Assembly: GCA_032054765.1 (NCBI GenBank)
Contig: DAMBSC010000004.1
Coordinates: 186,001-250,000, forward strand
Reading direction: 5' to 3'
From: DFXE01 sp032054765
GTDB taxonomy: Bacteria; Bacteroidota; Bacteroidia; Bacteroidales; Tannerellaceae
DNA: 64,000 nucleotides
Every line of letters begins with the position of its first letter. Position 1 is the first letter of the stretch. Positions 43,217 to 52,870 of the stretch are shown piece by piece. The notes under the pieces were generated by a model that was not told the DNA's origin, did no database searches, and worked only from the letters and a program-made list of their open reading frames with translations. Both the position numbers and the translations under genes were made by a program.

Positions 43217-44017
43217 ATGAGAACGGTCAGACCTAAAAAGGCGTTGGGACAACACTTCCTGAAGGATCTGCAAATTGCGAAACGCATTGCAGACACGTTG
43301 TCGGGCTATAAACAGTGGCCCGTCCTGGAAGTTGGCCCGGGCATGGGTGTATTGACACAATTTCTGCTGGAAGCCGGATATGACCTGACAGTGGTAGAAC
43401 TTGATCATGAGTCGGTGGCTTATCTCGAAAAGAATGTCGAAGCGCTCAGGGGGCGTATCCTTTCCGAAGATTTCCTGAAGCTCGACCTTTCTGTTCTTTT
43501 TACTTCTCCTTTCTCTATTATCGGTAATTATCCTTACAATATATCCAGCCAGATATTTTTCAAAGTATTGGACTACAGAGATAAGATACCGTGTTGCTCG
43601 GGCATGTTGCAAAAAGAAGTAGCGGAGCGTCTGGCTGCCGGACCGGGCAGTAAAACGTATGGTATCCTGAGTGTACTTCTGCAAGCGTGGTATGATGTGG
43701 AATATCTTTTTACCGTCAGTGAAGATGTTTTTGATCCTCCTCCTAAAGTAAAAAGCGCTGTGATCCGTGCAACCCGGAATAACCGGAGGGATCTGGGATG
43801 TGATGAAGGTCTGTTTAAAAGTGTAGTTAAAACTTCTTTTAACCAGCGCCGGAAGACTTTGCGCAATTCTATGAAGCCTATATTGGGAAAGGATTTTCCC
43901 GATTATTCCCTGCCGGTTTTCGACAGACGTCCGGAACAACTTTCTGTCGATGAGTTTGTGGAGCTGACTCGCATCACCGACGAGTATCTAAAAATACTAA
44001 ATGGAAAACAACTATGA
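43217..44017 (+). CDS. rsmA: 16S rRNA (adenine1518-N6/adenine1519-N6)-dimethyltransferase
   Basis: 266 residues, normal RsmA/KsgA length. Dimethylates two adjacent adenines in the 3'-terminal helix of 16S rRNA late in small-subunit assembly; its loss gives kasugamycin resistance. The motifs are KKALGQHFLKD (N-terminal), LEVGPGMGVLTQFLLE (SAM loop), the acidic VVELDHE and IIGNYPYNISSQIFF (adenine-binding NxPY type). It overlaps mgtE by 4 nt (ATGA), so both are probably co-translated. Confidence 0.96.
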   Translation: MRTVRPKKALGQHFLKDLQIAKRIADTLSGYKQWPVLEVGPGMGVLTQFLLEAGYDLTVVELDHESVAYLEKNVEALRGRILSEDFLKLDLSVLFTSPFSIIGNYPYNISSQIFFKVLDYRDKIPCCSGMLQKEVAERLAAGPGSKTYGILSVLLQAWYDVEYLFTVSEDVFDPPPKVKSAVIRATRNNRRDLGCDEGLFKSVVKTSFNQRRKTLRNSMKPILGKDFPDYSLPVFDRRPEQLSVDEFVELTRITDEYLKILNGKQL

Positions 44018-45366
44018 TTGAGCTGACAAAAGAATATCTGGAAACCATCAGGGAGATCATTGGCCGGAAAGATGAACCGGCCATGAAAGAGCTGCTTAAG
44101 TATCTTTATCCGGCTGATATTGCCGAGATTCTTCAGGAGTTGGGCATGCAGGAGAATATCTATCTCTATTCGCTGCTCGACGATGAAGAAGCTGCTGATG
44201 TTCTTATGGAGCTTGATGAAGAGGATCGTAATAAATTATTAAAAGAACTTCCCAGCGAACTGATCGCAAAACGTTTCGTGGATAATATGGACACGGATGA
44301 CGCGGTCGATTTGATCAGGGGACTCGACGAAGATACACAGGAAGAGGTTCTTTCCCACATTGAGGATGTCGAGCAGGCAGGAGACATTATAGACCTGCTT
44401 AGATATGATGAAGATTCAGCCGGCGGATTGATGGGCACCGAGATGATCGTGGTCAACGAGAATTGGAGTATGCCTCAATGTATCGAAGAAATGCGCCGTC
44501 AGGCAGAAGAAATGGATGAGATCTATTATGTCTATGTAGTCGACGATGATGAACGCCTTTCCGGAGTTCTGCCGCTGAAACGACTGATCACCAATCCTTC
44601 TGTTTCGAAGATCAAGCATGTCATGAAAAAAGATCCGATTTCCGTGCATGAAGGTGACAGCATAGAAGAAGTAGCTCAGGTAATTGAAAAGTACGACCTT
44701 GTGGCGCTTCCGGTTGTCGATAGTATCGGAAGGCTTGTCGGACGCATCACGATCGACGACGTAATGGAAGAAGTCCGCGAACAGCATGAGCGTGATTATC
44801 AGTTGGCTTCGGGTATCTCCCAGGATGTGGAATCGTCGGATAATGTTTTTCAACAAACAGCGGCACGCCTGCCCTGGTTGCTGATCGGCATGATTGGCGG
44901 ATTAGGTAATTCGGTTTTGCTCGGTGGTTTTGAAAGTGGTTTTGCGGCAAATCCTAAAATGGCGCTTTTTATCCCGCTTATCGGCGGAACCGGAGGGAAT
45001 GTCGGAATACAGTCTTCGGCTATCGTGGTGCAAGGGCTTGCTAATAACACATTGAAAGCCGGAGAAATTATCTCGCAGGTGACAAAGGAAACGGTTGTGG
45101 CGCTTATTAATGCAAGTATGATCAGCCTGATCGTATTTATATATAATTATTTTACATTAGGTGACCGAGCGATCACGACATCGGTGTCACTCAGCCTTTT
45201 TGCGGTAGTGATGTTTGCCAGTATATTCGGGACTCTGGTTCCTATGACATTGAATAAATTGAAAATTGATCCTGCATTAGCAACAGGGCCTTTCATAACA
45301 ATAACAAACGATATCATCGGGATGATGATCTATATGTTCATTACATCGATGCTGATCGGCTACTAA
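44014..45366 (+). CDS. mgtE: MgtE-type magnesium transporter
   Basis: 450 residues. Homodimeric Mg2+ channel gated by internal Mg2+. N-terminal superhelical domain (about 20-130, YPADIAEILQEL), paired CBS domains (about 135-255, with MKKDPISVHEGDSIEEVAQV), plug helix and five membrane helices from about 280 (LPWLLIGMIGGLGNSVLLGG, GGTGGNVGIQSSAIVVQGL, then ATGPFITITNDIIGMMIYMF). The pore-lining TGPFITITNDI stretch is typical. It is followed 15 nt later by a sigma factor gene. Confidence 0.95.
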   Translation: MIELTKEYLETIREIIGRKDEPAMKELLKYLYPADIAEILQELGMQENIYLYSLLDDEEAADVLMELDEEDRNKLLKELPSELIAKRFVDNMDTDDAVDLIRGLDEDTQEEVLSHIEDVEQAGDIIDLLRYDEDSAGGLMGTEMIVVNENWSMPQCIEEMRRQAEEMDEIYYVYVVDDDERLSGVLPLKRLITNPSVSKIKHVMKKDPISVHEGDSIEEVAQVIEKYDLVALPVVDSIGRLVGRITIDDVMEEVREQHERDYQLASGISQDVESSDNVFQQTAARLPWLLIGMIGGLGNSVLLGGFESGFAANPKMALFIPLIGGTGGNVGIQSSAIVVQGLANNTLKAGEIISQVTKETVVALINASMISLIVFIYNYFTLGDRAITTSVSLSLFAVVMFASIFGTLVPMTLNKLKIDPALATGPFITITNDIIGMMIYMFITSMLIGY

Positions 45367-45380
45367 GTGATCTTGTAGCA

Positions 45381-45893
45381 ATGAAAAGTTTTACCGTCGA
45401 AGAATTTGAGCGAAGCTTTAAGGAACTGTATCGTCCGCTTTGTCTGTTTGCACTGCGTTTTACGGCGCAACCCGATGATGCCGAAGATATCGTTCAGCAG
45501 GTATTCACGGATGTGTGGGAGAAACAAAAGCAGGAGGTTACAATAGATAACCTGAAAGCTTACCTTTACCGTGCAGTCCGAAATCGCTCATTGAGCTTTT
45601 CCGACAAGATGGTGAACTATCCACTGACGGATAGTCTTCCTGAAACAGAAGATGAATCACTGGATGAAAAGATGCATTGTGCTGAACGTGATGCACGGTT
45701 GTGGAATGCAATAGACAAATTGCCTGCTGCCCGAAAGAAAATTTTTCTGCTTGCCAAGCGTGACGGGCTTAAATACCAGGAAATCGCAAATGAGCTTAAT
45801 TTGTCTGTAAAGACAGTGGAAAACCAGATGGGAAAAGCGTTGAAGGCTTTGCGTGAAACGGCGATCCGTATCTATATGTTCTTTTTTGGATAA
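45381..45893 (+). CDS. ECF RNA polymerase sigma factor
   Basis: 170 residues, similar to the Bacteroides expansion ECF group. Region 2: ELYRPLCLFALRFTAQPDDA and QVFTDVWEKQKQE. Region 4: KLPAARKKIFLLAKRDGLKY and LNLSVKTVENQMGKALKALR. First gene of the third signalling locus; the FecR partner (46697) is preceded by a beta-barrel gene, a less usual order. Confidence 0.92.
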   Translation: MKSFTVEEFERSFKELYRPLCLFALRFTAQPDDAEDIVQQVFTDVWEKQKQEVTIDNLKAYLYRAVRNRSLSFSDKMVNYPLTDSLPETEDESLDEKMHCAERDARLWNAIDKLPAARKKIFLLAKRDGLKYQEIANELNLSVKTVENQMGKALKALRETAIRIYMFFFG

Positions 45894-45971
45894 AAAAATG
45901 TTTCCCCGATAGGGGTTTTACTACGCTTTGTTGTCATCTGTATAGATGTTGAATCAAATAAACTGAAAAAG

Positions 45972-46685
45972 ATGAAAAAAGCAGTAGTATGTATCTTGTT
46001 GATGATTTGTGCGCTACCTGCGGGAGCGCAATGGTCTGTCACACCGGAAGTAGGGCTTATGGCCGTTAAACGTATCGATCCGATTTCTAGTTCAGATTGG
46101 CAGGCTGGTGCAAAAATAGGCGCGGCTATGGAATATGATTTCACACAAAGGTTTGCTTTACGTGCGGGGCTTTATTATGCTCCGCGGACATATTCGTTCA
46201 ATGGCGTAGGAGGATATTATAATTATTATAATGACGGAGGCTATAATTTTTATCCTTCGACCTATTATATGGAGGGTCGCCAGATAAGCCATTACCTGCA
46301 TATTCCTGTGATGGCGGTCTTTTCATGGCAATTATCTGACATGGTGCGGTGGCGGTTAGGCGTAGGGCCTACTATCGGCTTCTCTATGGCGAATAGCTGG
46401 AAGTCTTCATATAACAGATATTCCGGTCATTATGGATATGAGCATGGATACGGTTCGTATTACGGATATGATTACGGATATTCTCATGGCCGGTACCGGG
46501 GCTCTAACCAGTTCAAACATTTCGAATGGGGAGTGGGGCTTATGACCGGGGTAGATATTAATAACTGGGTTGTCAATGCAGGATTCGACATTGCTTTTCC
46601 TACTGAATACAGCGGTGCAAACTTCGATACGAAATTTTATACGGTCAGCCTTTCGGTAGGGTATAAGTTTAGCTTCGGAAAATAA
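45972..46685 (+). CDS. Outer-membrane beta-barrel protein, small porin-like
   Basis: 237 residues with signal peptide (1-19, cleavage near PAGAQW). About eight amphipathic strands, ending in SVGYKFSFGK, the usual aromatic terminal strand of OMP beta-barrels (PF13568-like). Residues about 155-182 form a Gly/Tyr/His-rich surface loop (YGYEHGYGSYYGYDYGYSHG). It lies between sigma and FecR and is probably co-regulated with them. Function unknown. Confidence 0.83.
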   Translation: MKKAVVCILLMICALPAGAQWSVTPEVGLMAVKRIDPISSSDWQAGAKIGAAMEYDFTQRFALRAGLYYAPRTYSFNGVGGYYNYYNDGGYNFYPSTYYMEGRQISHYLHIPVMAVFSWQLSDMVRWRLGVGPTIGFSMANSWKSSYNRYSGHYGYEHGYGSYYGYDYGYSHGRYRGSNQFKHFEWGVGLMTGVDINNWVVNAGFDIAFPTEYSGANFDTKFYTVSLSVGYKFSFGK

Positions 46686-46696
46686 AAAGATAATAG

Positions 46697-47542
46697 ATGG
46701 ATAACAAGCCGGAAGATAGATTTGAAGAACGCATCAGGTTCGTAGCTAAGCATTATCGCGAAGGTCGTTTCGATGCGGATAAAGCTTGGAAACAGATGGC
46801 TGCCTCAAAAGGTATCCGCCGGACGATTCCTTTCAGGCGTTATCTGATGGCCGTTGCTTCGGTCGTTCTTTTGCTTGTGGGAATAACATCCATCTATTTC
46901 CGGAATATGAATAAACCGGAATGGATATTGGTTTCAACTACTCAGGGACAGATTAAAGACGTTTACCTTCCCGACAGTACATTGGTAAGCATGGCAGGTA
47001 ATACGGAGCTAAGATATAATGCAAAAGGATTCGGAGAAGAAAGGCGTGAAGTGATGATGAAGGGGAAAGCCCTTTTTAAAGTAGAACATGATGAATCACG
47101 CCCCTTTTTCGTTCAGACGGATATGGCAGAAGTGAAAGTACTTGGAACAACGTTTCAGGTGGACAAACGTGATGAAGCAATATATGTAGACGTGGTTGAA
47201 GGTAAAGTCAGGTTTACTGCCGGTGATAACAAAGAAAAAGAAGTAATATTAACAGCCGGGATGTCGGCACAATACGCAAAAGAAATGAGAGAAATTGAAG
47301 TACTAACTGAAGAAAACACAAACTTATTATCCTGGAAAACAGGCATGCTTTACTTCCAGAATACTCCTTTGGAGAAAGTTATCGAAGACTTAACAGATCA
47401 TTACCATGTAAATGTACGAAGCCGGGGAACTATACGGGGTGAACGGCTTACGGCAACATTTAATTCATTACCTTTGGATCAGGTCTTGATGATAATCAAT
47501 CAAACGCTTGATGTCAGGCTGATAGCTGATAAGAGTAATTAA
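46697..47542 (+). CDS. FecR-family anti-sigma factor
   Basis: 281 residues. Short cytoplasmic part, one helix (about 52-70, LMAVASVVLLLVGITSIYF), FecR domain (about 75-170; STTQGQIKDVYLPDSTLVSM and VLGTTFQVDKRDE), and C-terminal DUF4974-type domain (YFQNTPLEKVIEDLTDHYHV). It ends 9 nt before the TonB receptor gene. There is no room for the leader hairpin found at the other two loci, so this locus is regulated differently after transcription. Confidence 0.92.
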   Translation: MDNKPEDRFEERIRFVAKHYREGRFDADKAWKQMAASKGIRRTIPFRRYLMAVASVVLLLVGITSIYFRNMNKPEWILVSTTQGQIKDVYLPDSTLVSMAGNTELRYNAKGFGEERREVMMKGKALFKVEHDESRPFFVQTDMAEVKVLGTTFQVDKRDEAIYVDVVEGKVRFTAGDNKEKEVILTAGMSAQYAKEMREIEVLTEENTNLLSWKTGMLYFQNTPLEKVIEDLTDHYHVNVRSRGTIRGERLTATFNSLPLDQVLMIINQTLDVRLIADKSN

Positions 47543-47551
47543 GGAGAATTA

Positions 47552-50230
47552 ATGAGACATATCCTCATATTGTTTTTCGGATGGTTAATGCTTTCTGGCG
47601 GATTAGTATATGCACAAGTAACCGATCCGGTTCCGTTGGTATCCTTAGATATGAAACAGGTTCCTATTGAAGATCTCTTCACGGAGCTTGAAAAGCAGAC
47701 GGGTATGTTTTTCTCTTACGAATCATCACTTCTTGAAGAACTTCCAAAGGTTTCTCTTACCGTAAAAGAGGAATCATTATCGTATTGTCTCAAACGCCTC
47801 TTCTCTTCACTCCCGGTCATTTACAGAGTTACCGGGCAATACATTATTCTGAAACGGAAACCCCGTCAGTATACGATTAGCGGATTTGTGCGGGACTCAA
47901 TCTCTTTCGAAAGCCTGATCAGCGCTACGGTACTGGATGGTGTTACAGGCAAAGGTGTATTGACAAACAGTTATGGCTTTTATAGTATTACTTTACCGGC
48001 AGGGCTCGTAGTTCTGCGTTCTTCCTATGTGGGTTATAAAACATTAGAGATACGGCTTACCCTCGACAGGGATACGTTAATCGATTTCCCTCTCATCATA
48101 CAAAAAGCGTTGCAGGAGATTGTCGTCAGGGGCCGAGACCCCCATTCGGACGTGATGAGTAGCCGGATGGGGAGTGTAGCGATCTCATCGACTGACCTGA
48201 AACAAACACCTGTACTTTTTGGAGAACCCGATCTTCTACGTACACTGCAGCATTTGCCGGGAGTCTCGTCCGGAACTGAGATATTAGGTAATATGTATGT
48301 CAGAGGAGGTAATAGTGATGAAAATCTTTTCCTGATCGACGGTATTCCGGTGTACAATGTAAACCATGTGGGCGGACTTTTCTCCACCTTTAATTCTGAT
48401 GTCGTTCGACATGTAGATTTCTACAAAGGAGGCTTTCCTTCGAGATACGGAGGAAGGCTTTCGTCTGTTGTAGACGTAAGGCTGAAAGACGGTGATATGC
48501 AGAAGTATCATGGGAATATATCTATCGGGCTTCTTTCGGCTAAAGCCCATTTTGAAGGCCCTATCATTAAAGACCGGACTTCTTTCAATCTTGCATTCAG
48601 GCGAACCTGGTTTGATGCTTTTACCGCTCCTGCTTTCGGCATTTTAAATAAGAAAAATAAGAATGGAGATAAGATTTTTCTTGGATACTCCTTTTACGAC
48701 CTGAATGGGAAGATCAATCATATCTTTTCACCCAGAAGCCGTATTTATGCCAATTTTTATATGGGACAGGATCGTCTGCGCTCTACCGACTGGTATCATG
48801 TGAATGAACAACGGATAGGGCAAGAAATGATCTGGCGGTGGGGAAATCTTGTAACGTCACTCAACTGGACATATATTTTCAGCCGGAAACTTTTTGGAAA
48901 TTTCAATGCATTTTATTCCCGCTATAAGTCTAAGACGATTGAAGATAATATTAACTTTTATAACACTGTCCTGAAAGACAAGCGAACCAAAAGAGTGTAT
49001 GATTATCATTCATCCGGCATTGAGGACTTCGGACTCCGGTTCGATTTTGATTATTCCCCTACCCCTTCGCACGCCGTCCGTTTCGGGGCTGATTTGGTAT
49101 ATCATTTACATCGTCCGGAAGATAAGTCGAGCCATATATCTGTTATTGACTCAATAAACACTACCGTATTTGAATCCTTTGTCAATGATCCGAGAGTAAA
49201 AGCATATGAAGGCAGTATGTACGTTGAAGACGATTGGATTATTGCTGAAAGATGGAAAATGAATGCCGGTCTTCGGTTGGCCGGCTATCAGGTGGAAGGT
49301 AAAGGCTACGGATCAATACAACCCCGTGCTTCCCTCCGCTATCTTATTAATCATGACTTTTCGGTAAAAGCGTCTTATGTAAAAATGAATCAGTACATCC
49401 ATCAACTTTCGAACACCTATGCCAATCTACCTTCAGATATATGGGTGCCGGTCACAAAGAAAATCAAACCGATGTATACGCATCAAATCTCATTAGGCGG
49501 TTATTATAATCTAATGAGGAAGTATGACTTTTCGATAGAAGGGTATTATAAAGATATCAACAACCTGATCGAGTATCAGGACAATGCGCAGCTTTTTCCT
49601 GACTATACAGGTTGGGATGATAAAGTGTCGATGGGGTCAGGACGATCATACGGAGTTGAACTTATGGCACGTAAGAGCGAAAGTCGTACATCCGGATGGA
49701 TGGCTTATACACTTTCATGGTCGGATAGGATATTTAATGACAGACTCGTAAATGAGGGGAAACGTTTTCCTGCCAAATACGATAATCGACATAAATTTCA
49801 TGCTACCATCACTCATAAATTCAGCAACAAAATAGACCTGAGCGCTTCCTGGATGTTTGCATCGGGAAATCGTGTAACAATCCCTGTGGATAGTTATCTC
49901 TCACACGACGATAAAAATAATTATACGCTACCGGCATGGCTTCCCGAAGGAGAGATTACCGGAAATCCGAGTCTTACCTTAAATGGTATATTGGGCCGGA
50001 ATGCTGCCCGCCTGGGCAATTATCACCGACTCGACCTGAGTATTAATATTTACCGCCCCGGTAAAAAGGGACGGCTGGGTATCTGGAATATCAGCCTCTA
50101 CAATGTTTACAGCCGTATGAATCCTTTCTACATACAAGAGGTAAATGTCAGACCTGATGGAAAAGTAAGTGCCCTACAGCAAGGTCTGATACCCATAATT
50201 CCCTCCGTTTCATATACCTATAAATTCTGA
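47552..50230 (+). CDS. TonB-dependent outer-membrane receptor with STN domain
   Basis: 892 residues. Signal peptide (1-22), STN domain (about 30-95, VPIEDLFTELEKQTGMFFSY), carboxypeptidase-regulatory domain (about 110-190), plug (about 205-310, EILGNMYVRGGNSDENLFLI, IDGIPVYNVNHVGGLF) and barrel (about 320-892). It lacks the SusC insertions, so it fits the TBDR group whose partner is a DUF4249 lipoprotein, which is indeed next. The substrate is unknown. Confidence 0.93.
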   Translation: MRHILILFFGWLMLSGGLVYAQVTDPVPLVSLDMKQVPIEDLFTELEKQTGMFFSYESSLLEELPKVSLTVKEESLSYCLKRLFSSLPVIYRVTGQYIILKRKPRQYTISGFVRDSISFESLISATVLDGVTGKGVLTNSYGFYSITLPAGLVVLRSSYVGYKTLEIRLTLDRDTLIDFPLIIQKALQEIVVRGRDPHSDVMSSRMGSVAISSTDLKQTPVLFGEPDLLRTLQHLPGVSSGTEILGNMYVRGGNSDENLFLIDGIPVYNVNHVGGLFSTFNSDVVRHVDFYKGGFPSRYGGRLSSVVDVRLKDGDMQKYHGNISIGLLSAKAHFEGPIIKDRTSFNLAFRRTWFDAFTAPAFGILNKKNKNGDKIFLGYSFYDLNGKINHIFSPRSRIYANFYMGQDRLRSTDWYHVNEQRIGQEMIWRWGNLVTSLNWTYIFSRKLFGNFNAFYSRYKSKTIEDNINFYNTVLKDKRTKRVYDYHSSGIEDFGLRFDFDYSPTPSHAVRFGADLVYHLHRPEDKSSHISVIDSINTTVFESFVNDPRVKAYEGSMYVEDDWIIAERWKMNAGLRLAGYQVEGKGYGSIQPRASLRYLINHDFSVKASYVKMNQYIHQLSNTYANLPSDIWVPVTKKIKPMYTHQISLGGYYNLMRKYDFSIEGYYKDINNLIEYQDNAQLFPDYTGWDDKVSMGSGRSYGVELMARKSESRTSGWMAYTLSWSDRIFNDRLVNEGKRFPAKYDNRHKFHATITHKFSNKIDLSASWMFASGNRVTIPVDSYLSHDDKNNYTLPAWLPEGEITGNPSLTLNGILGRNAARLGNYHRLDLSINIYRPGKKGRLGIWNISLYNVYSRMNPFYIQEVNVRPDGKVSALQQGLIPIIPSVSYTYKF

Positions 50231-50237
50231 TTGGAAA

Positions 50238-51212
50238 ATGAAGAAAAAGATACATATTATCATAGCCGGTGTGCTTCTCCTGAGTATTGTTTCCTGCACA
50301 TATAATATTGAGGGAACTATCGATCTGCCCAATCCTAAAGCAGTCTTAAATGCAACACTTATTGCCGATTCGATGGTAAAGGCAAATGTATCCCGGACAT
50401 TAAATTATCATGGACATGAAACGCTGTTTATCGACGATGCCAGCGTTGAACTTTTTGTCAACGACATAAGCCGTGGAATTATGCAACGCGATACTTCTCC
50501 CGGCGGCTATCTCATGCAGGGATGCTATCCGGCCACAGGAGACAAAATCCGGATGGAAGTCCAGACTTCCGGCTATGATGCCATATCGGCTGAAGTTCAT
50601 ATGCCATCCCAACCGGAAATACTGAAAGTAGATACGCAGATGATATTCCTCTCGGATGGTTACTCTCTATCAAGCGATCTTAAGGTGAATCTTACTTTCA
50701 GGGAGAATCCACGGGAAAAAAACTTTTATCTTCTATCCATCTATGCATACGAAGAAGAAGAGAAAGATACTGTTCGGAGAAAAAGTTATAATATCCAGGT
50801 AAAACACGATGAGGAATTACTACTGGAAGAAATAAGAGACAAATATAATTATTACTATCCGGGAGGCTATTACTGGTATCCACCGAAGCAATTTATTTTT
50901 TCGGATGATCAGATTAAAGGTGCAGATAGCTATGAGCTTAAATTGTCCGTACAACATCTCAGCCATTCCTCCTACTCTGATACGCTCAACTACACCTGTG
51001 CCTGCGTGATAGAGCTGGCTAATATTTCCGAATCACTTTATCTATATAAACGCTCTAAACATCTTCAAATGGAGCAGGAAGATGATCTGTTTGGAGAAAT
51101 AGGTTTGCGTGAACCTATCCCGACTTACACAAATGTCCGAAACGGATACGGTATCCTTTCGGCTCAACAAAGTCAGGTGTATGAAATAAAAATAGCTCCC
51201 GCCCGAGAATAA
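50238..51212 (+). CDS. DUF4249-type outer-membrane lipoprotein
   Basis: 324 residues, lipoprotein signal with lipobox LLSIVSC (Cys 20). A mostly beta protein with an insertion containing Tyr/Gly/Pro (KYNYYYPGGYYWYPPKQFIF). It follows the TonB receptor by 7 nt, the standard pairing in Bacteroidetes, where it probably plays a SusD-like accessory role on the surface. No catalytic motif. Confidence 0.85.
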   Translation: MKKKIHIIIAGVLLLSIVSCTYNIEGTIDLPNPKAVLNATLIADSMVKANVSRTLNYHGHETLFIDDASVELFVNDISRGIMQRDTSPGGYLMQGCYPATGDKIRMEVQTSGYDAISAEVHMPSQPEILKVDTQMIFLSDGYSLSSDLKVNLTFRENPREKNFYLLSIYAYEEEEKDTVRRKSYNIQVKHDEELLLEEIRDKYNYYYPGGYYWYPPKQFIFSDDQIKGADSYELKLSVQHLSHSSYSDTLNYTCACVIELANISESLYLYKRSKHLQMEQEDDLFGEIGLREPIPTYTNVRNGYGILSAQQSQVYEIKIAPARE

Positions 51213-51247
51213 ATCAGACAGGAGCCATTATAAACTTTTTTGTTCTT

Positions 51248-52843
51248 TTATTCCGCTGAGACTTGTATTGTCTTTTCTTTTCCTTCCCAGCGAATAGTTA
51301 GCTCGAAAGGAACGTTGCTTTTCACTTCTACCTGTGGTTCCTGGGTAAGGGAATTACGGGCTTTTACTTTTAGCGTGACGAGTCCGTCAGGACCAAACGG
51401 ATAACGTTCGATACCATGAGCTTCCTTATGCGAGATATCCCAGAGTACTTTATTCTCAGCGAAGTCGGAACGTATACCAAGAATATATTCGATAAATACG
51501 GCAATGGGTGGAAGTCCTGTCCAACCGACAAAGTCTTTGCGGGCCATAAAGCCGGGTTCGATTGCTTCCGGTGCATAGTATTCCCAGAATGTTCCGGTAT
51601 TCTTATAGACTTCAAAGACACATTTAAAATGATTGCCGGCTATTTCTTTTGCCAACGGAGTATATCCTTTTTTATCCAAACCGGTTATCACCATATAGTT
51701 TGTGCCTGGCCAGACACCTCCCTGCCAATAGCGTCCTACCGGATTATATTTAGGATTGTCTGCTGAAAGAGATGGAACTCTATGCGGACGGTTGAATTCT
51801 GTTGTATCTTTCAGATGACCAACCATACGATCGAGGCGTTCCTTTGATAGTACATCTGTATAAAGTGCCCAATAAGCGCCAATGCCTTTTGTGGAGTTAA
51901 GGCTACCATCGGCATACTGATCGTAAAGGAATCCTGTCTTTTCGTCCCAGAGGTTTTCCTGAATGTATTTGGTAAGCATTTTGATCTCGTCTTCAAAATC
52001 TTCGATCTCCTGCCAGCGTTCGAGATAAAATCCCATTTCAAGGAGGTTGTTAGCCATAAACAGTTGTTGCAGACAGGCATCGAGCCACACCATGTGTCCA
52101 TGGCTGTAGATCATGCTGTATTTAGACTGAACACGAGGCATATTGTCCATTCCCGTTCCCCAGCCACTCGACCAATAGGTTCCGTTTGGCCAGGTACGAT
52201 TCAGTTTCAGCCATTTATAATACCCGCAAAGTACCGGAAAGACTTTATGCAGGCGATCCATATCACCATATTGTTTATAGTAAGCCATTTCCGCCCAGGG
52301 TAGAAGGTTGGGGCCTGTACTTGTAGGGTCGTAACGCTCGAAACAGTCGAAGCCATTAGACATGATCTCACGGCAGATAAAGCCATCCGGATGCTGTTTC
52401 GCATAGAAGTTATCAAGCGAATGCTGGAACGGGAAAAACTTATATCCGTAGCGTGCAAACATCATCATGAAAGAAGCATCCCACATAAAGATGTTTCCAT
52501 TGTAAGCAATGTCTAAATAAGGAGAAACAAAACCCGAACCTTTTTCCACTTGTCTGATATTACCTACGGCAATTTCCCAGGCTTTCCAATACATTTCGAT
52601 CTCTTTGGCATGTCCTTCCCAAATCGGATTGGGTAATATATTTTTTGCTTCAGCAAAACTCTTCGGTTCAAGATAAGTCGGCTTGGCAATGCGGTATTCA
52701 TTTTCCGTAACCAACGGTTCTTTTACATATGTGTTCTTATAAGGCAGGACATATTTCGGGGCCTCTTCCTCCTGCGAGAAAAGAGTCAGCGGGGAGATAA
52801 ACATTCCTGCAAAAACAGCTATTGCTATTATTTGTTTCATCAT
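51248..52843 (-). CDS. MGH1-like (GH63-related) secreted glycoside hydrolase
   Basis: 531 residues with a signal peptide (1-24, cleavage near LFSQEEE). An (alpha/alpha)6 fold of the GH63/MGH1 type: LDIAYNGNIFMWDASFMMMF, RYDPTSTGPNLLPWAEMAYY, WSSGWGTGMDNMPRV with the probable acidic catalytic residue, and GRYWQGGVWPGTNYMVI near the end. C-terminal small beta domain (about 470-531). Likely acts on alpha-mannosides or similar glycans, in line with the GH92 of the same locus. Last gene of the minus-strand locus. Confidence 0.82.
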   Translation of the reverse strand: MMKQIIAIAVFAGMFISPLTLFSQEEEAPKYVLPYKNTYVKEPLVTENEYRIAKPTYLEPKSFAEAKNILPNPIWEGHAKEIEMYWKAWEIAVGNIRQVEKGSGFVSPYLDIAYNGNIFMWDASFMMMFARYGYKFFPFQHSLDNFYAKQHPDGFICREIMSNGFDCFERYDPTSTGPNLLPWAEMAYYKQYGDMDRLHKVFPVLCGYYKWLKLNRTWPNGTYWSSGWGTGMDNMPRVQSKYSMIYSHGHMVWLDACLQQLFMANNLLEMGFYLERWQEIEDFEDEIKMLTKYIQENLWDEKTGFLYDQYADGSLNSTKGIGAYWALYTDVLSKERLDRMVGHLKDTTEFNRPHRVPSLSADNPKYNPVGRYWQGGVWPGTNYMVITGLDKKGYTPLAKEIAGNHFKCVFEVYKNTGTFWEYYAPEAIEPGFMARKDFVGWTGLPPIAVFIEYILGIRSDFAENKVLWDISHKEAHGIERYPFGPDGLVTLKVKARNSLTQEPQVEVKSNVPFELTIRWEGKEKTIQVSAE

Positions 52844-52870
52844 CGTTATTTAAATTTATAAAGGTTATTA

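Noticed and set aside
43136..43939. 267-residue open frame on the minus strand
   Set aside because: It lies wholly opposite rsmA, lacks family features and has biased residues typical of an antisense shadow.
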